From a gamma proteobacterium endosymbiont of Lamellibrachia anaximandri (GTDB lineage: Bacteria; Pseudomonadota; Gammaproteobacteria; Chromatiales; Chromatiaceae), in assembly GCA_016756855.1 (NCBI GenBank), contig JAESPD010000002.1, forward strand, positions 1 to 64,000: 64,000 bases of DNA, given 5' to 3'. This document shows, one piece after another, positions 32,977 through 40,615 of this stretch. The position numbers were made by a program, and so were the translations under genes. Position 1 is the first letter of the stretch. The number at the start of each line of letters is the position of its first letter. The notes under the pieces are model-generated. The model did no database searches. It was not told the origin of the DNA and worked only from the letters and a program-made list of their open reading frames with translations.

Positions 32977-33437
32977 TGGACACTCACCTGCTGCATCTCA
33001 CTGACACCTTCATCGTGGGCCGTTTTCAGTGAGTCAGCCACTTCCGGCGGCATGTAGTTCTCATCATGTTTGGCCAATACTTCACTGGCGACGAAAATAC
33101 CGCTTTCGTTCAACTGCCCCAGTGCGACGATACCTTGGCCCTCGCGGAACAGGTCAGGCAGAATGCCAGTGTACTCCACGGTAACGGTCTCGGCGTTGTC
33201 CGTGACGTCAAAGGCCGTGGTAAGTCCATCAGATCTGCGATTGACGCTGTTGTTACTCACCAGTCCGCCGACACGAAAGGGGTGGCCGGTGGGGGCTTTG
33301 CCCTCTGCAATTTCGGAGGGTGAAAAGAAAAACATCAGATTTTCATCGAAGGCGTTCAGAGCGAGCCAGGCAGCGACGCCGATACCGGCAACCATCATAC
33401 CAATCAGATAAAGGCGTTTTTTTCGAATAGGATTCAT
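32973..33437 (-). CDS. ccmE: haem chaperone CcmE
   Basis: 154 residues with one N-terminal membrane anchor and a periplasmic OB-fold. The covalent haem-binding histidine is His124 in LAKHDENYMPPEV. Receives haem from CcmC and passes it to CcmF. ATGA overlaps with ccmD and ccmF. Confidence 0.96.
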   Translation of the reverse strand: MNPIRKKRLYLIGMMVAGIGVAAWLALNAFDENLMFFFSPSEIAEGKAPTGHPFRVGGLVSNNSVNRRSDGLTTAFDVTDNAETVTVEYTGILPDLFREGQGIVALGQLNESGIFVASEVLAKHDENYMPPEVADSLKTAHDEGVSEMQQVSVQ

Positions 33438-33601
33438 TTTTGCTCTCTCTTCTCGCGCCGCAGTTTGCGGGCGATGTCAGTTAGGACTCGGCGGCGCTGT
33501 AAAAGCGGGCTGACCCAGTTGGCAACGAGGATGACGAAAGCCAGTCCGTAAGACGGCCAGACATACATGGCATAACCGCCCATATCCAGAAATTCGCTCA
33601 T
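33434..33601 (-). CDS. ccmD: haem exporter protein CcmD
   Basis: Small 55-residue gene found by reading the gap between ccmC and ccmE. The product starts MSEFLDMGGYAMYVWPSYG, has one membrane helix (about 17-34, LAFVILVANWVSPLLQ) and a basic cytosolic tail (RRRVLTDIARKLRREKREQK). This is the CcmD pattern. It stabilises the CcmABC-CcmE complex. It overlaps ccmC by 4 bp (33598-33601) and ccmE by 4 bp (33434-33437). Confidence 0.93.
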   Translation of the reverse strand: MSEFLDMGGYAMYVWPSYGLAFVILVANWVSPLLQRRRVLTDIARKLRREKREQK

Positions 33602-34344
33602 TTCATCTCCCCTTCAACCAGCTCGCGCACCCAGCGGGTATTGCGGTCACGCTCCAGTACTTCAGCTCGTGCCCGCATTAAGACCACGGCACCGTAATAA
33701 AGTTTAAAAGAGATGCCCATCAGCAAAAGCGGGATTAGCATGCTGGTCGACATGGCTTGTTTTCCGGTCATGGTCACGGATGAGGTCTGATGCAGCGTGT
33801 TCCACCACTCCACCGAGTAGTGGATGATCGGGATATTGACCACGCCCACCAACGCAAGGATGGAGATGGCCCGCGCTGCCACGCGTTTGTCTTCGATGGC
33901 GCTGTAGAGCGCGATGATGCCGAGGTAGAGGAACAGCAACAATAGCTCAGATGTGAGGCGTGCATCCCAGACCCACCAGGTCCCCCACATGGGTTTGCCC
34001 CACAATGAGCCGGTCACGAGTGCCAGAAAGGTAAAGGATGCCCCTACCGAGGCACTGCTGATAATCGTGATCTCCGTGATTTTGATGCGCCAGACCAAGC
34101 TGATCAGGCCGGCGACCGCCATCACGATATAGATGAACATCGACATCCAGGCCGCAGGCACATGGATGTACATGATGCGGTAGCTTTCACCCTGCTGATA
34201 GTCGGGCGGGGCGACGAACAGCCCGTAGTAGATACCGGCGATCAGGGTGAGTAGAAAAGAGATCGCGAACCAGGGAATCATCTTGCCCGCGACATTGTAA
34301 AAGTAACGGGGCGAACCCATCTGATGGAAAAATCGAACTATCAT
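33598..34344 (-). CDS. ccmC: haem transporter/ligase CcmC
   Basis: 248 residues with six membrane helices and the WWD motif (WGTWWVWDARLTSELLLLF). Loads haem onto CcmE. Begins one base after the ccmB stop; overlaps ccmD. Confidence 0.96.
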   Translation of the reverse strand: MIVRFFHQMGSPRYFYNVAGKMIPWFAISFLLTLIAGIYYGLFVAPPDYQQGESYRIMYIHVPAAWMSMFIYIVMAVAGLISLVWRIKITEITIISSASVGASFTFLALVTGSLWGKPMWGTWWVWDARLTSELLLLFLYLGIIALYSAIEDKRVAARAISILALVGVVNIPIIHYSVEWWNTLHQTSSVTMTGKQAMSTSMLIPLLLMGISFKLYYGAVVLMRARAEVLERDRNTRWVRELVEGEMK

Positions 34345-34345
34345 A

Positions 34346-35029
34346 TCAACTTAAACTAATTCTCAGAGAAGCGGCGGTGGCCAGCGGGGCCAGAACCAGG
34401 GAACCTATCAGCATTGCGGCAAGGATAGAAATATGCGCGCTGGTGGGAATCCCCACGATGGAGGTCTTTACGGCGTCGGTGGCAAAGATCAATACCGGGA
34501 CATAGAGCGGCAGCACCAGCAGTGAAAGAATGACGCCCCCGCGGCGCAGGCCGACTGTCAATGCGACGCCGACTGAACCGATCAGGCTCAATACCGGTGT
34601 GCCGAGCACCAGCGTCAACATCAGGGTCGGTATGGCGTCAGTGGGGACATTCAGCATCATCGCCAGCAGGGGGGCGGCGATGAAAAGCGGCAGTCCGGTG
34701 ATCATCCAGTGTGCCAGAATCTTTGCCAGGACCAGCACCGAGATCGGATGGGCGCTGAGCATGAACTGTTCCAGGGTGCCATCATCGAAATCGGAACGAA
34801 ACATGGTATCGAGGGAGAGTAGGGCGGCGAGTAGGGCCGCAACCCAGATGACGCCGGGGCCTACCGCCTGAATCAGCTTGGGATCGTTGCCTATGCCCAG
34901 GGGGAACATGGCGGTGACCAGCACAAAAAACAGCAGCGGGTTGACCAGTTCGGCGCGACGCCGATAGGCCAAGACCAGGTCCCTTTTGAGGAGCAGGATG
35001 AATGCGCTGGTAAGAGAGAGCGTGCTCAT
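34346..35029 (-). CDS. ccmB: haem exporter permease CcmB
   Basis: 227-residue membrane subunit of the CcmAB ABC complex, with about six helices. Family segments include ALLSLDTMFRSDFDDGTLEQ, LSAHPISVLVLAKILAHW and LPLYVPVLIFA. Overlaps ccmA by ATGA. Confidence 0.95.
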   Translation of the reverse strand: MSTLSLTSAFILLLKRDLVLAYRRRAELVNPLLFFVLVTAMFPLGIGNDPKLIQAVGPGVIWVAALLAALLSLDTMFRSDFDDGTLEQFMLSAHPISVLVLAKILAHWMITGLPLFIAAPLLAMMLNVPTDAIPTLMLTLVLGTPVLSLIGSVGVALTVGLRRGGVILSLLVLPLYVPVLIFATDAVKTSIVGIPTSAHISILAAMLIGSLVLAPLATAASLRISLS

Positions 35030-35673
35030 AGTTCCGACAGATTGATCCGTACCAGTTTGACGGCTTCCTTGAAGCCGATACGGTGGTGAGTCGTCATGGC
35101 CGCCATGCCACCAGACTGCAGGTGTGCTTCAAAGAGCCGTTCCATGTGTTCTATGCCTTTTCTGTCCAGTGAGGTAAAGGGTTCATCCAGAATCCAGAAC
35201 TTTGCATCGGTGACCAAAAGTCGGGCAATTGCCAGACGCCGCTGCTGTCCTGCTGACATGTTACGGGTGGGTACATCCTCGAAGCCGTAGAGTCCCACCT
35301 GATCCAGCGCCTCTTCCAGGGTGATCCCCTCTTTTGCCTTACCGAATCCGCGGGCCACACGCAGGTTTTCCAAAGGAGTCAGATCCTGCTTGCTGCCGTC
35401 CTTGTGCCCAAGGTAGGCGGTATGCTCGTGATATTCAGGACCCAGCCTGAAGATATCTTCGCCCTTCCAGAGCAGTTGTCCCGATTCCGGCAGCCGGATG
35501 CCGCACAGGATGCGCAGCAGGGATGTTTTGCCACTGCCGTTGCGTCCCTCGAGTACAAGCGCTTCGCCGGGGTTCACGGTGAAACACAGGCGCGAAAAGA
35601 GCACCCGGTCATCACGGATGCACTCAAGGTCCTTGGCTTCAAATGTTGCAGTATCAGAAAGAGGTGAAGTCAC
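35026..35673 (-). CDS. ccmA: haem exporter ATP-binding protein CcmA
   Basis: 215-residue ABC ATPase that releases haem-loaded CcmE from CcmC. Walker A GRNGSGKT (43-50), signature MSAGQQRRLAIARL and Walker B FWILDEPF are present. First gene of the nine-gene ccmABCDEFGHI operon. All junctions are 4-bp overlaps except ccmB-ccmC, which has a 1-bp gap. Divergent from the DNR-like regulator across a 438-bp region. Confidence 0.96.
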   Translation of the reverse strand: MTSPLSDTATFEAKDLECIRDDRVLFSRLCFTVNPGEALVLEGRNGSGKTSLLRILCGIRLPESGQLLWKGEDIFRLGPEYHEHTAYLGHKDGSKQDLTPLENLRVARGFGKAKEGITLEEALDQVGLYGFEDVPTRNMSAGQQRRLAIARLLVTDAKFWILDEPFTSLDRKGIEHMERLFEAHLQSGGMAAMTTHHRIGFKEAVKLVRINLSEL

Positions 35674-35925
35674 GTTTTATATTTTGGGTGTGGTCCTGGA
35701 GGTGATCACACTATCTATCAGCAGTTCGGAGTGCTGCAGGCCGATAATTTCAACAAGGCGCAACCATACCTGATACGAGGGGTGAATCACAAGAATTGTG
35801 AGGCGAGATTACCCGATTTTTTCGACCTTATCACGTTGTTTAGACTGTGTTTATAAACTACTTGTTTTATCCCGCGAAAATTGAGGGTAAGAGAATCGCT
35901 GTAGTTTCTCATTATTTGTGAATTC

Positions 35926-35941
35926 TACCGAAATATGGGTA
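35926..35941. promoter_or_regulatory. NarL-type 7-2-7 inverted heptamer site upstream of the DNR-like gene
   Basis: TACCGAAATATGGGTA. The right half reads TACCCAT on the other strand, a perfect fit to the known NarL/NarP heptamer TACYYMT; the left half TACCGAA is poorer. Two bases separate the halves, the arrangement required for NarL dimers. Its centre is 86 bp from the centre of the Fnr-type box. Confidence 0.5.
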
Positions 35942-36012
35942 GTTTTGCATACTAAATAAATTGGCAACTTCTTGATTGTTTTAGAAAAATATTCTAATAA
36001 ACTTATTCATCA

Positions 36013-36026
36013 TTGATTATTATCAT
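36013..36026. promoter_or_regulatory. Fnr/DNR-type box of the DNR-like regulator promoter
   Basis: TTGATTATTATCAT fits TTGAT-N4-ATCAA with one mismatch. GAGAAT (36049-36054), centred 32 bp downstream, would be the -10, the layout of a class II activated promoter. The start codon is 86 bp after the box, so auto-regulation is plausible. Confidence 0.55.
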
Positions 36027-36111
36027 TCAAAACTGATGCCGGTATCAGGAGAATAGTAACGTACATATTTTTGGTTAATCGATTGCAGATTGCTTATTTT
36101 AGGGTGACAAG

Positions 36112-36810
36112 ATGGATGTAGCGGTACGTGAAGTTCAGCTGGCGTCATTTTTGGGTGATTGTCCACTTTTTAGGGGCATTTCATCTGAAGTTCTTGAGTA
36201 TCTGTCGGCCAATGCACGAACCGTCTCAACAAAGCGCGGAGAGACTATCGTAACCAGCGGAAAGGAGCCGGCCGCCCTACATCTTGTATTGTACGGCCAG
36301 GTCAAATTGAGCATCCTCTCATCCCGCGGTTCCGAACGGGTTGTGAACATCCTTTCCCAAGGGGATTCCTTTGGAATTTCATCACTTTTTTCCGGTCAGC
36401 CGATGACGATTTCCGCCTATGCGCTGAATCGTTGCGAAGTTGTCGAGCTGCGTAAGGATGCGATCCTCAGCGCCGTTTATCTGTGGCCGGAGTTATCGGC
36501 AGCTCTGCTTCAGCATATGGGAACTTGTCTCGACAATCTGTATGCTGACCTGGAATCCTGCTGTCTCAAGTCGGCTACTCAGCGCGTTGCCGGATATCTG
36601 CTGAAGATTGCTGGAGAGGATATGTGCGGCGATAAACCGCAGGAAGTCGTACTACCCGTGAGTAAATCCGTCGTGGCGTCCTCTCTCGATTTGACGCCGG
36701 AGACCTTTTCCCGTGAGCTGCATCGGCTCTCAGCCCGGAAACTAATCGCCGTCAAACACAAAAATATCCTGATTTCAGATGTTACTGGGCTGCAGACGCT
36801 TGCGGAGTAG
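36112..36810 (+). CDS. Crp/Fnr-family transcription regulator, DNR-like
   Basis: 232 residues with a cyclic-nucleotide-fold sensor domain (about 10-135) and a Crp-type helix-turn-helix (about 185-210, VASSLDLTPETFSRELHRL; the E-SR pattern suits TTGAT half-sites). The N-terminal cysteine cluster of FNR is missing (only one Cys, in LGDCPLF), so it is not an oxygen-labile iron-sulfur FNR. Denitrification regulators of the DNR type, which sense NO through haem, look like this. The context fits: it precedes narX-narL-nap and is divergent from ccm. Confidence 0.85.
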   Translation: MDVAVREVQLASFLGDCPLFRGISSEVLEYLSANARTVSTKRGETIVTSGKEPAALHLVLYGQVKLSILSSRGSERVVNILSQGDSFGISSLFSGQPMTISAYALNRCEVVELRKDAILSAVYLWPELSAALLQHMGTCLDNLYADLESCCLKSATQRVAGYLLKIAGEDMCGDKPQEVVLPVSKSVVASSLDLTPETFSRELHRLSARKLIAVKHKNILISDVTGLQTLAE

Positions 36811-36846
36811 ATCCGCATTTTCATTAGAGAGTCTGGGGCATTGAAA

Positions 36847-36869
36847 AACTGATTCTTTGTGGATCAGTT
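36847..36869. repeat. short inverted repeat between the DNR-like gene and narX
   Basis: Perfect 7-base arms AACTGAT and ATCAGTT with a 9-base spacer, without a T-run. It could be a weak terminator or an operator; there is no way to choose from sequence. Confidence 0.3.
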
Positions 36870-36942
36870 AAATAGGGATATTATTAAAGCGTAACCCGGC
36901 ACCCTGATTGTTGCCGGTACTCTCTCCGGTACAGCCTGACAA

Positions 36943-38889
36943 GTGAACCGTTCATTACTCCTTCGGCTTGGAATCGCCATGATGACCATATTGGGTCTGG
37001 CGGTCATCAGTATGCTGATTTCGGTCTTCATGTCGGAGACGACGGAAGGATTTGCAGCCGCCATCAACCAGGCTGGCACCCTGCGCATGCAATCTTATCG
37101 CATAGCCAGCAGTCTGGTTCACGGCCCTTCAGGTGAAACGGAAAAACCTGTTTCGACAACCGGGAATCTGATCAACGAGTTCGAGGAGCGGTTATTCAGC
37201 CCCCGTATCCACAATGTTCTGGAGAAAGGACCCAGCAAACGGGTGCAGGCGGCTTATCAGGCGGTGGCAAGTCAGTGGCAGACTGACATCTTTCCCCATC
37301 TTCGCGTATACCTGGAATTGCTTGCACTCAATTCGGATTTACCTGATATTCGGCACGAAGTCACCAGGCAACAGGCGTACTTCCTTTCGAATGTGGATGG
37401 ATTTGTGAAACGCATCCACCATTTCGTGAAAGTACTTGAGCTTGATGCTGAGGAGAAAAATTCCCAGTTACGTATCATCCAGATTTTCTCACTGATTCTG
37501 ATTCTCTTTGTGGCGTTGGTCAGCCTCTTTCTGTTGCACACTAATGTATTGAGGCCACTCCGCGATCTGCTGGCCTGCGCGCGGGCGGCTCGACATGGGG
37601 ACTTTACGGTAAGAAGCAAATACCTCAGCGAAGACGAACTGGGCCAGCTTGGACATGCGTTCAACGTAATGGCGGAGGATCTGTCGAAGATCTATTCGGA
37701 TCTGGAGACGCGCGTTCAAGAGCAGACTGCACATCTGGAACGAAGCAACCGTTCTCTGGAGCTGCTTTACAAGACAACCAGAAGATTGAACGACTCATCC
37801 CTGGAAAGTGAAGTGTTGGTAGCGCTCATTCACGACATTGAGGATCTGATCGGGGTCAATAGCGGCACGATCTGTCTGGGCAGATCTGGTGATGAGAGTG
37901 GCTACCAGCTGGCCTCAACAAATTCGCTCAACAACAGGCGGCAGGCAGATCTGCTGGGCAATTGCCAGCTTTGCATTAGAGATGGCACCACTCACACCTT
38001 CGGCGCCGATACTATCGATGGCAAAAGGGTCAATGTGTTTTCTACTCCGATCCGTGATCAAGTGGAACAGTTTGGTGTGCTCCTGGTTGAATTTTCTGAG
38101 AAAAAGGTGCTTGAAGAGTGGCAGCAGCGCCTGTTGGAAACCGTGGCCAGCCACATTGCCTTGTCGATCAATGTGGCTCAGCGAGCATCACAAGGCAGGA
38201 TGTTGTCACTCATGGAAGAGCGCAGTGTGATTGCCCGGGAGTTACATGATTCGATAGCCCAATCTCTCTCCTACCTCAAAATACAGGTCAGCCGTCTGGA
38301 AAAGAGTGTCTCCGAAGAGCATGACCAGGAGAGTATTCTCTCCATCACTCAAGTTCTGCGCTCGGCACTCAATGGTGCCTATCGGCAGCTGCGGGAATTA
38401 CTGACTTCATTCAGGTTACGGGTCAATGAGGCGGGACTGGTCGCCACGCTGGAAAATACCGTCCGTGAATATGCCGACAGAAGCGGCATTCGGATTGAGT
38501 TTGTCGACCGGATCGCAAACTGCAGATTCAGCCCCAATGCGGAGATTCATGTCATACAGATCATACGTGAAGCACTCTCAAACGTAATCAGACATGCCAG
38601 CGCAACAACCGCTCAAGTGTTGCTTGAGTGCCAGGCCGATGGCGTTGTCAGGGTTAGGGTCGAAGATGACGGGATTGGCATCACTGGTGAAAACGGCGAT
38701 ATGATGCAGCACTATGGTCTGCCGATCATGGCAGAACGTGCTGCATGGCTGGGTGGTGAACTATCGATCACAGAGACGGATAACGGTGGAACAAGAATCG
38801 AGTTGACATTCAGCATCACTGGTAGTGACCATACCTTATCCCATGAAAAGCTCTTTCAGAAGATGAATAATGCCCGAAACAAAGCTTAG
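36943..38889 (+). CDS. narX: nitrate/nitrite sensor histidine kinase NarX-like
   Basis: 648 residues. An N-terminal membrane helix is followed by the nitrate-binding P-box (INQAGTLRMQSYRIA, residues 41-55), a periplasmic helical domain, a second helix (about 185-205), HAMP, a signalling helix and a GAF-like central domain with Cys-rich NCQLCIRDG. Then come the HisKA_3 dimerisation helix with His435 (ARELHDSIAQSLSYLK) and the ATPase domain (EALSNVIRHA, DDGIGI). Start is GTG at 36943. It overlaps narL by 20 bp, so the pair is co-made. No narK or narGHJI is in the window; the apparent target is nap. Confidence 0.92.
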   Translation: MNRSLLLRLGIAMMTILGLAVISMLISVFMSETTEGFAAAINQAGTLRMQSYRIASSLVHGPSGETEKPVSTTGNLINEFEERLFSPRIHNVLEKGPSKRVQAAYQAVASQWQTDIFPHLRVYLELLALNSDLPDIRHEVTRQQAYFLSNVDGFVKRIHHFVKVLELDAEEKNSQLRIIQIFSLILILFVALVSLFLLHTNVLRPLRDLLACARAARHGDFTVRSKYLSEDELGQLGHAFNVMAEDLSKIYSDLETRVQEQTAHLERSNRSLELLYKTTRRLNDSSLESEVLVALIHDIEDLIGVNSGTICLGRSGDESGYQLASTNSLNNRRQADLLGNCQLCIRDGTTHTFGADTIDGKRVNVFSTPIRDQVEQFGVLLVEFSEKKVLEEWQQRLLETVASHIALSINVAQRASQGRMLSLMEERSVIARELHDSIAQSLSYLKIQVSRLEKSVSEEHDQESILSITQVLRSALNGAYRQLRELLTSFRLRVNEAGLVATLENTVREYADRSGIRIEFVDRIANCRFSPNAEIHVIQIIREALSNVIRHASATTAQVLLECQADGVVRVRVEDDGIGITGENGDMMQHYGLPIMAERAAWLGGELSITETDNGGTRIELTFSITGSDHTLSHEKLFQKMNNARNKA

Positions 38890-39514
38890 CACTGTACTTG
38901 CCATTGATGATCATCCTCTGTTCAGGAAGGGCGTGGCAGACCTGATAGATATGGAAGATTCTCTGACGCTCGCAGGTGAAGCCGCAAATGGGCTCGATGG
39001 TCTAACGCTTGCAAAGCGTATCAAACCGGACTTGATCCTGTTGGACATCAATATGAAGGGCATGAATGGAATTGAAACCCTACGGGCGATCAAAAAAGAA
39101 AATCCCGACGCACGAATCTTGATGCTTACGGTTTCTGATAATGAAGAGGATGTCATAGCCGCACTACGCCAGGGTGCGGACGGTTATCTGTTAAAAGATA
39201 TGGAGCCCGAGGATATCCTCAGATCGCTCCGTAAAGCGGTCGAAGGGGAAATCGTCATCAGTGAGCGACTGACCCGGTTACTTGCCCAGGCTATTCGTGA
39301 AGAGGAAAAATCACCGCAATCGGTGGTTTTGGCTGGGCTGACCACCCGTGAACGGGAAATTCTGGGTCAAATTGCATGTGGCAGGAGTAACAAATTAATC
39401 GCCCAAGCACTTGATATTTCAGAGGGTACGGTTAAGGTCCACGTTAAACATCTGCTGAAAAAACTCAATCTGCATTCACGGGTTGAGGCGGCAGTATGGG
39501 CGTTAAAAAAATAG
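38870..39514 (+). CDS. narL: nitrate/nitrite response regulator NarL-like
   Basis: 214 residues. Receiver domain with acidic pocket IDDHPLFRKG, phospho-acceptor Asp59 (LILLDINMKGMNG) and conserved Lys in YLLKDMEPEDIL. C-terminal LuxR-type HTH (LTTREREILGQIACGRSNKL onward, about 152-205) that binds TACYYMT heptamers. Such heptamer pairs occur upstream of both the DNR-like gene and napF. Confidence 0.93.
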   Translation: MPETKLSTVLAIDDHPLFRKGVADLIDMEDSLTLAGEAANGLDGLTLAKRIKPDLILLDINMKGMNGIETLRAIKKENPDARILMLTVSDNEEDVIAALRQGADGYLLKDMEPEDILRSLRKAVEGEIVISERLTRLLAQAIREEEKSPQSVVLAGLTTREREILGQIACGRSNKLIAQALDISEGTVKVHVKHLLKKLNLHSRVEAAVWALKK

Positions 39515-39648
39515 TCAACAGCGTAGCTTAGGCGGCGCTCTCCTTCGATTTTGCAGCCAGACGCTGTATCTTTAATCTTTACGTGTCCAACAAGACCAAC
39601 CTTTCTTCCTACTTAGGGTAAACATTAATCTATCTTAGAGAGGCTGCA

Positions 39649-39664
39649 TACCAATTAGTGGGTA
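39649..39664. promoter_or_regulatory. NarL-type 7-2-7 inverted heptamer site upstream of napF
   Basis: TACCAATTAGTGGGTA. Two heptamers (TACCAAT and, on the other strand, TACCCAC) separated by 2 bp, each one step from the TACYYMT consensus. It lies 86 bp centre-to-centre from the Fnr-type palindrome, exactly as upstream of the DNR-like gene. Confidence 0.55.
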
Positions 39665-39735
39665 TAAGTGAGTAACTATTAAATGGTAATTGGTTGAATA
39701 ATTTGAAGAAAGTTGACGCGCTGTTTCCCAATCTC

Positions 39736-39777
39736 TTGACCAGCGTCAATGATGTTGTTCGGTGCCAGTGACAGAAT
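39736..39777 (+). promoter_or_regulatory. napF promoter: Fnr/DNR-type palindrome and -10
   Basis: TTGACCAGCGTCAA (39736-39749) is a perfect palindrome of the form TTGAC-N4-GTCAA. CAGAAT (39772-39777) is centred 32 bp downstream and would be the -10, putting transcription start near 39784. This is class II spacing for a Crp/Fnr activator. Confidence 0.6.
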
Positions 39778-39809
39778 CTTGCAAGGTTCTAATAAAACAC
39801 CATTTGATA

Positions 39810-40316
39810 GTGTCAGTTAACAGAACACATTTTCTTCGTGGCGATCTGCGTGGGACACAGTCCTCTATCAGACCGCCATGGTCAAAACCTGAAGCGGAAT
39901 TCGTCGAAAAGTGCGAACGATGCGACGATTGCATCTCAGAATGTCCGCAACAAATCATCCAGCGGGGTCCCGGTGGATTTCCCAGAATAGATTTCTCACA
40001 GGGTGGCTGCACATTCTGTGGGGATTGCGTAAAGGCCTGCACCCATAAGGTGCTGGCCTTTTTTAATGACCTGAATCAGCCGCCCTGGCCGCTGAAGGCT
40101 GAGATTGCAGATAACTGCCTTTCAATGCAGGGAGTTGTCTGCCGTAGCTGCGGCGAAGTCTGCGATGAATCAGCTATACGCTTCAAACTGGAGGTCGGCG
40201 GTAAGGCCCGGCCCCTACTTGACCCAGATGACTGTACGGGCTGTGGCGAATGCTTTGCCGTCTGCCCCTCTCAGTCTGTAATTCTCAAGCCGCGGCAACA
40301 AGACCAAGCGGCATAG
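39810..40316 (+). CDS. napF: ferredoxin-type protein NapF
   Basis: About 168 residues, cytosolic, with four iron-sulfur clusters: CERCDDCISECP, CTFCGDCVKAC, CRSCGEVC and CTGCGECFAVCP. Assists NapA maturation or electron supply in E. coli. The family opening is VNRTHFLRGDLRG. I choose GTG at 39810 (TTG at 39804 is possible): a longer open frame from 39762 would begin upstream of the predicted transcription start, and its first residues do not fit the family. First gene of napFDAGHBC. Confidence 0.88.
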   Translation: MSVNRTHFLRGDLRGTQSSIRPPWSKPEAEFVEKCERCDDCISECPQQIIQRGPGGFPRIDFSQGGCTFCGDCVKACTHKVLAFFNDLNQPPWPLKAEIADNCLSMQGVVCRSCGEVCDESAIRFKLEVGGKARPLLDPDDCTGCGECFAVCPSQSVILKPRQQDQAA

Positions 40317-40345
40317 TAATTCGATACCCGGAGGAATTCCAATCT

Positions 40346-40615
40346 ATGAATATTTGTAGTCTTGTTGTGCATACAAAGCCGGAGAAAGGGCCTGTCGTCT
40401 CCAGGCGGCTGGAAAAAATAACAGGTGTTGAAGTCCATGGCGGTGAGGATGCCGACAAATTGATCGTCACTGTTGAAGACGAAGGGGAAACAGTTTCCCC
40501 CGTGTCCGATACGATGAATGCGATGAATGGAGTTAAAGGGGTAGTGAGTACAATTCTGATTTATCACTATGGTGGTGAGGAATCGATGGAGGATATGAAA
40601 CGTGAAATTAACTAG
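40346..40615 (+). CDS. napD: NapA-specific chaperone NapD
   Basis: 89-residue cytosolic chaperone that binds the NapA twin-arginine signal and delays export until cofactor loading. Ferredoxin-like fold with the family pattern [16 protein letters not shown] and GKLIVTVED-like centre. ATG at 40346 follows GGAGG. It overlaps the start of napA by 14 bp, so chaperone and client are translated together. Confidence 0.92.
   Translation: MNICSLVVHTKPEKGPVVSRRLEKITGVEVHGGEDADKLIVTVEDEGETVSPVSDTMNAMNGVKGVVSTILIYHYGGEESMEDMKREIN

Larger units (their letters stand above)
35674..36111. other. divergent regulatory region between ccmA and the DNR-like regulator gene
   Basis: AT-rich 438-bp gap with no gene. 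It contains a NarL-type inverted heptamer pair at 35926-35941 and a Fnr-type palindrome at 36013-36026, described separately. Both sites could serve the regulator gene; for ccmA they lie more than 250 bp upstream. I saw no further clear operator near the ccmA start. Confidence 0.6.

Noticed and set aside
36112-36810. Calling the regulator FNR
   Set aside because: The N-terminal cysteine cluster that binds the oxygen-sensing iron-sulfur cluster in FNR is absent.
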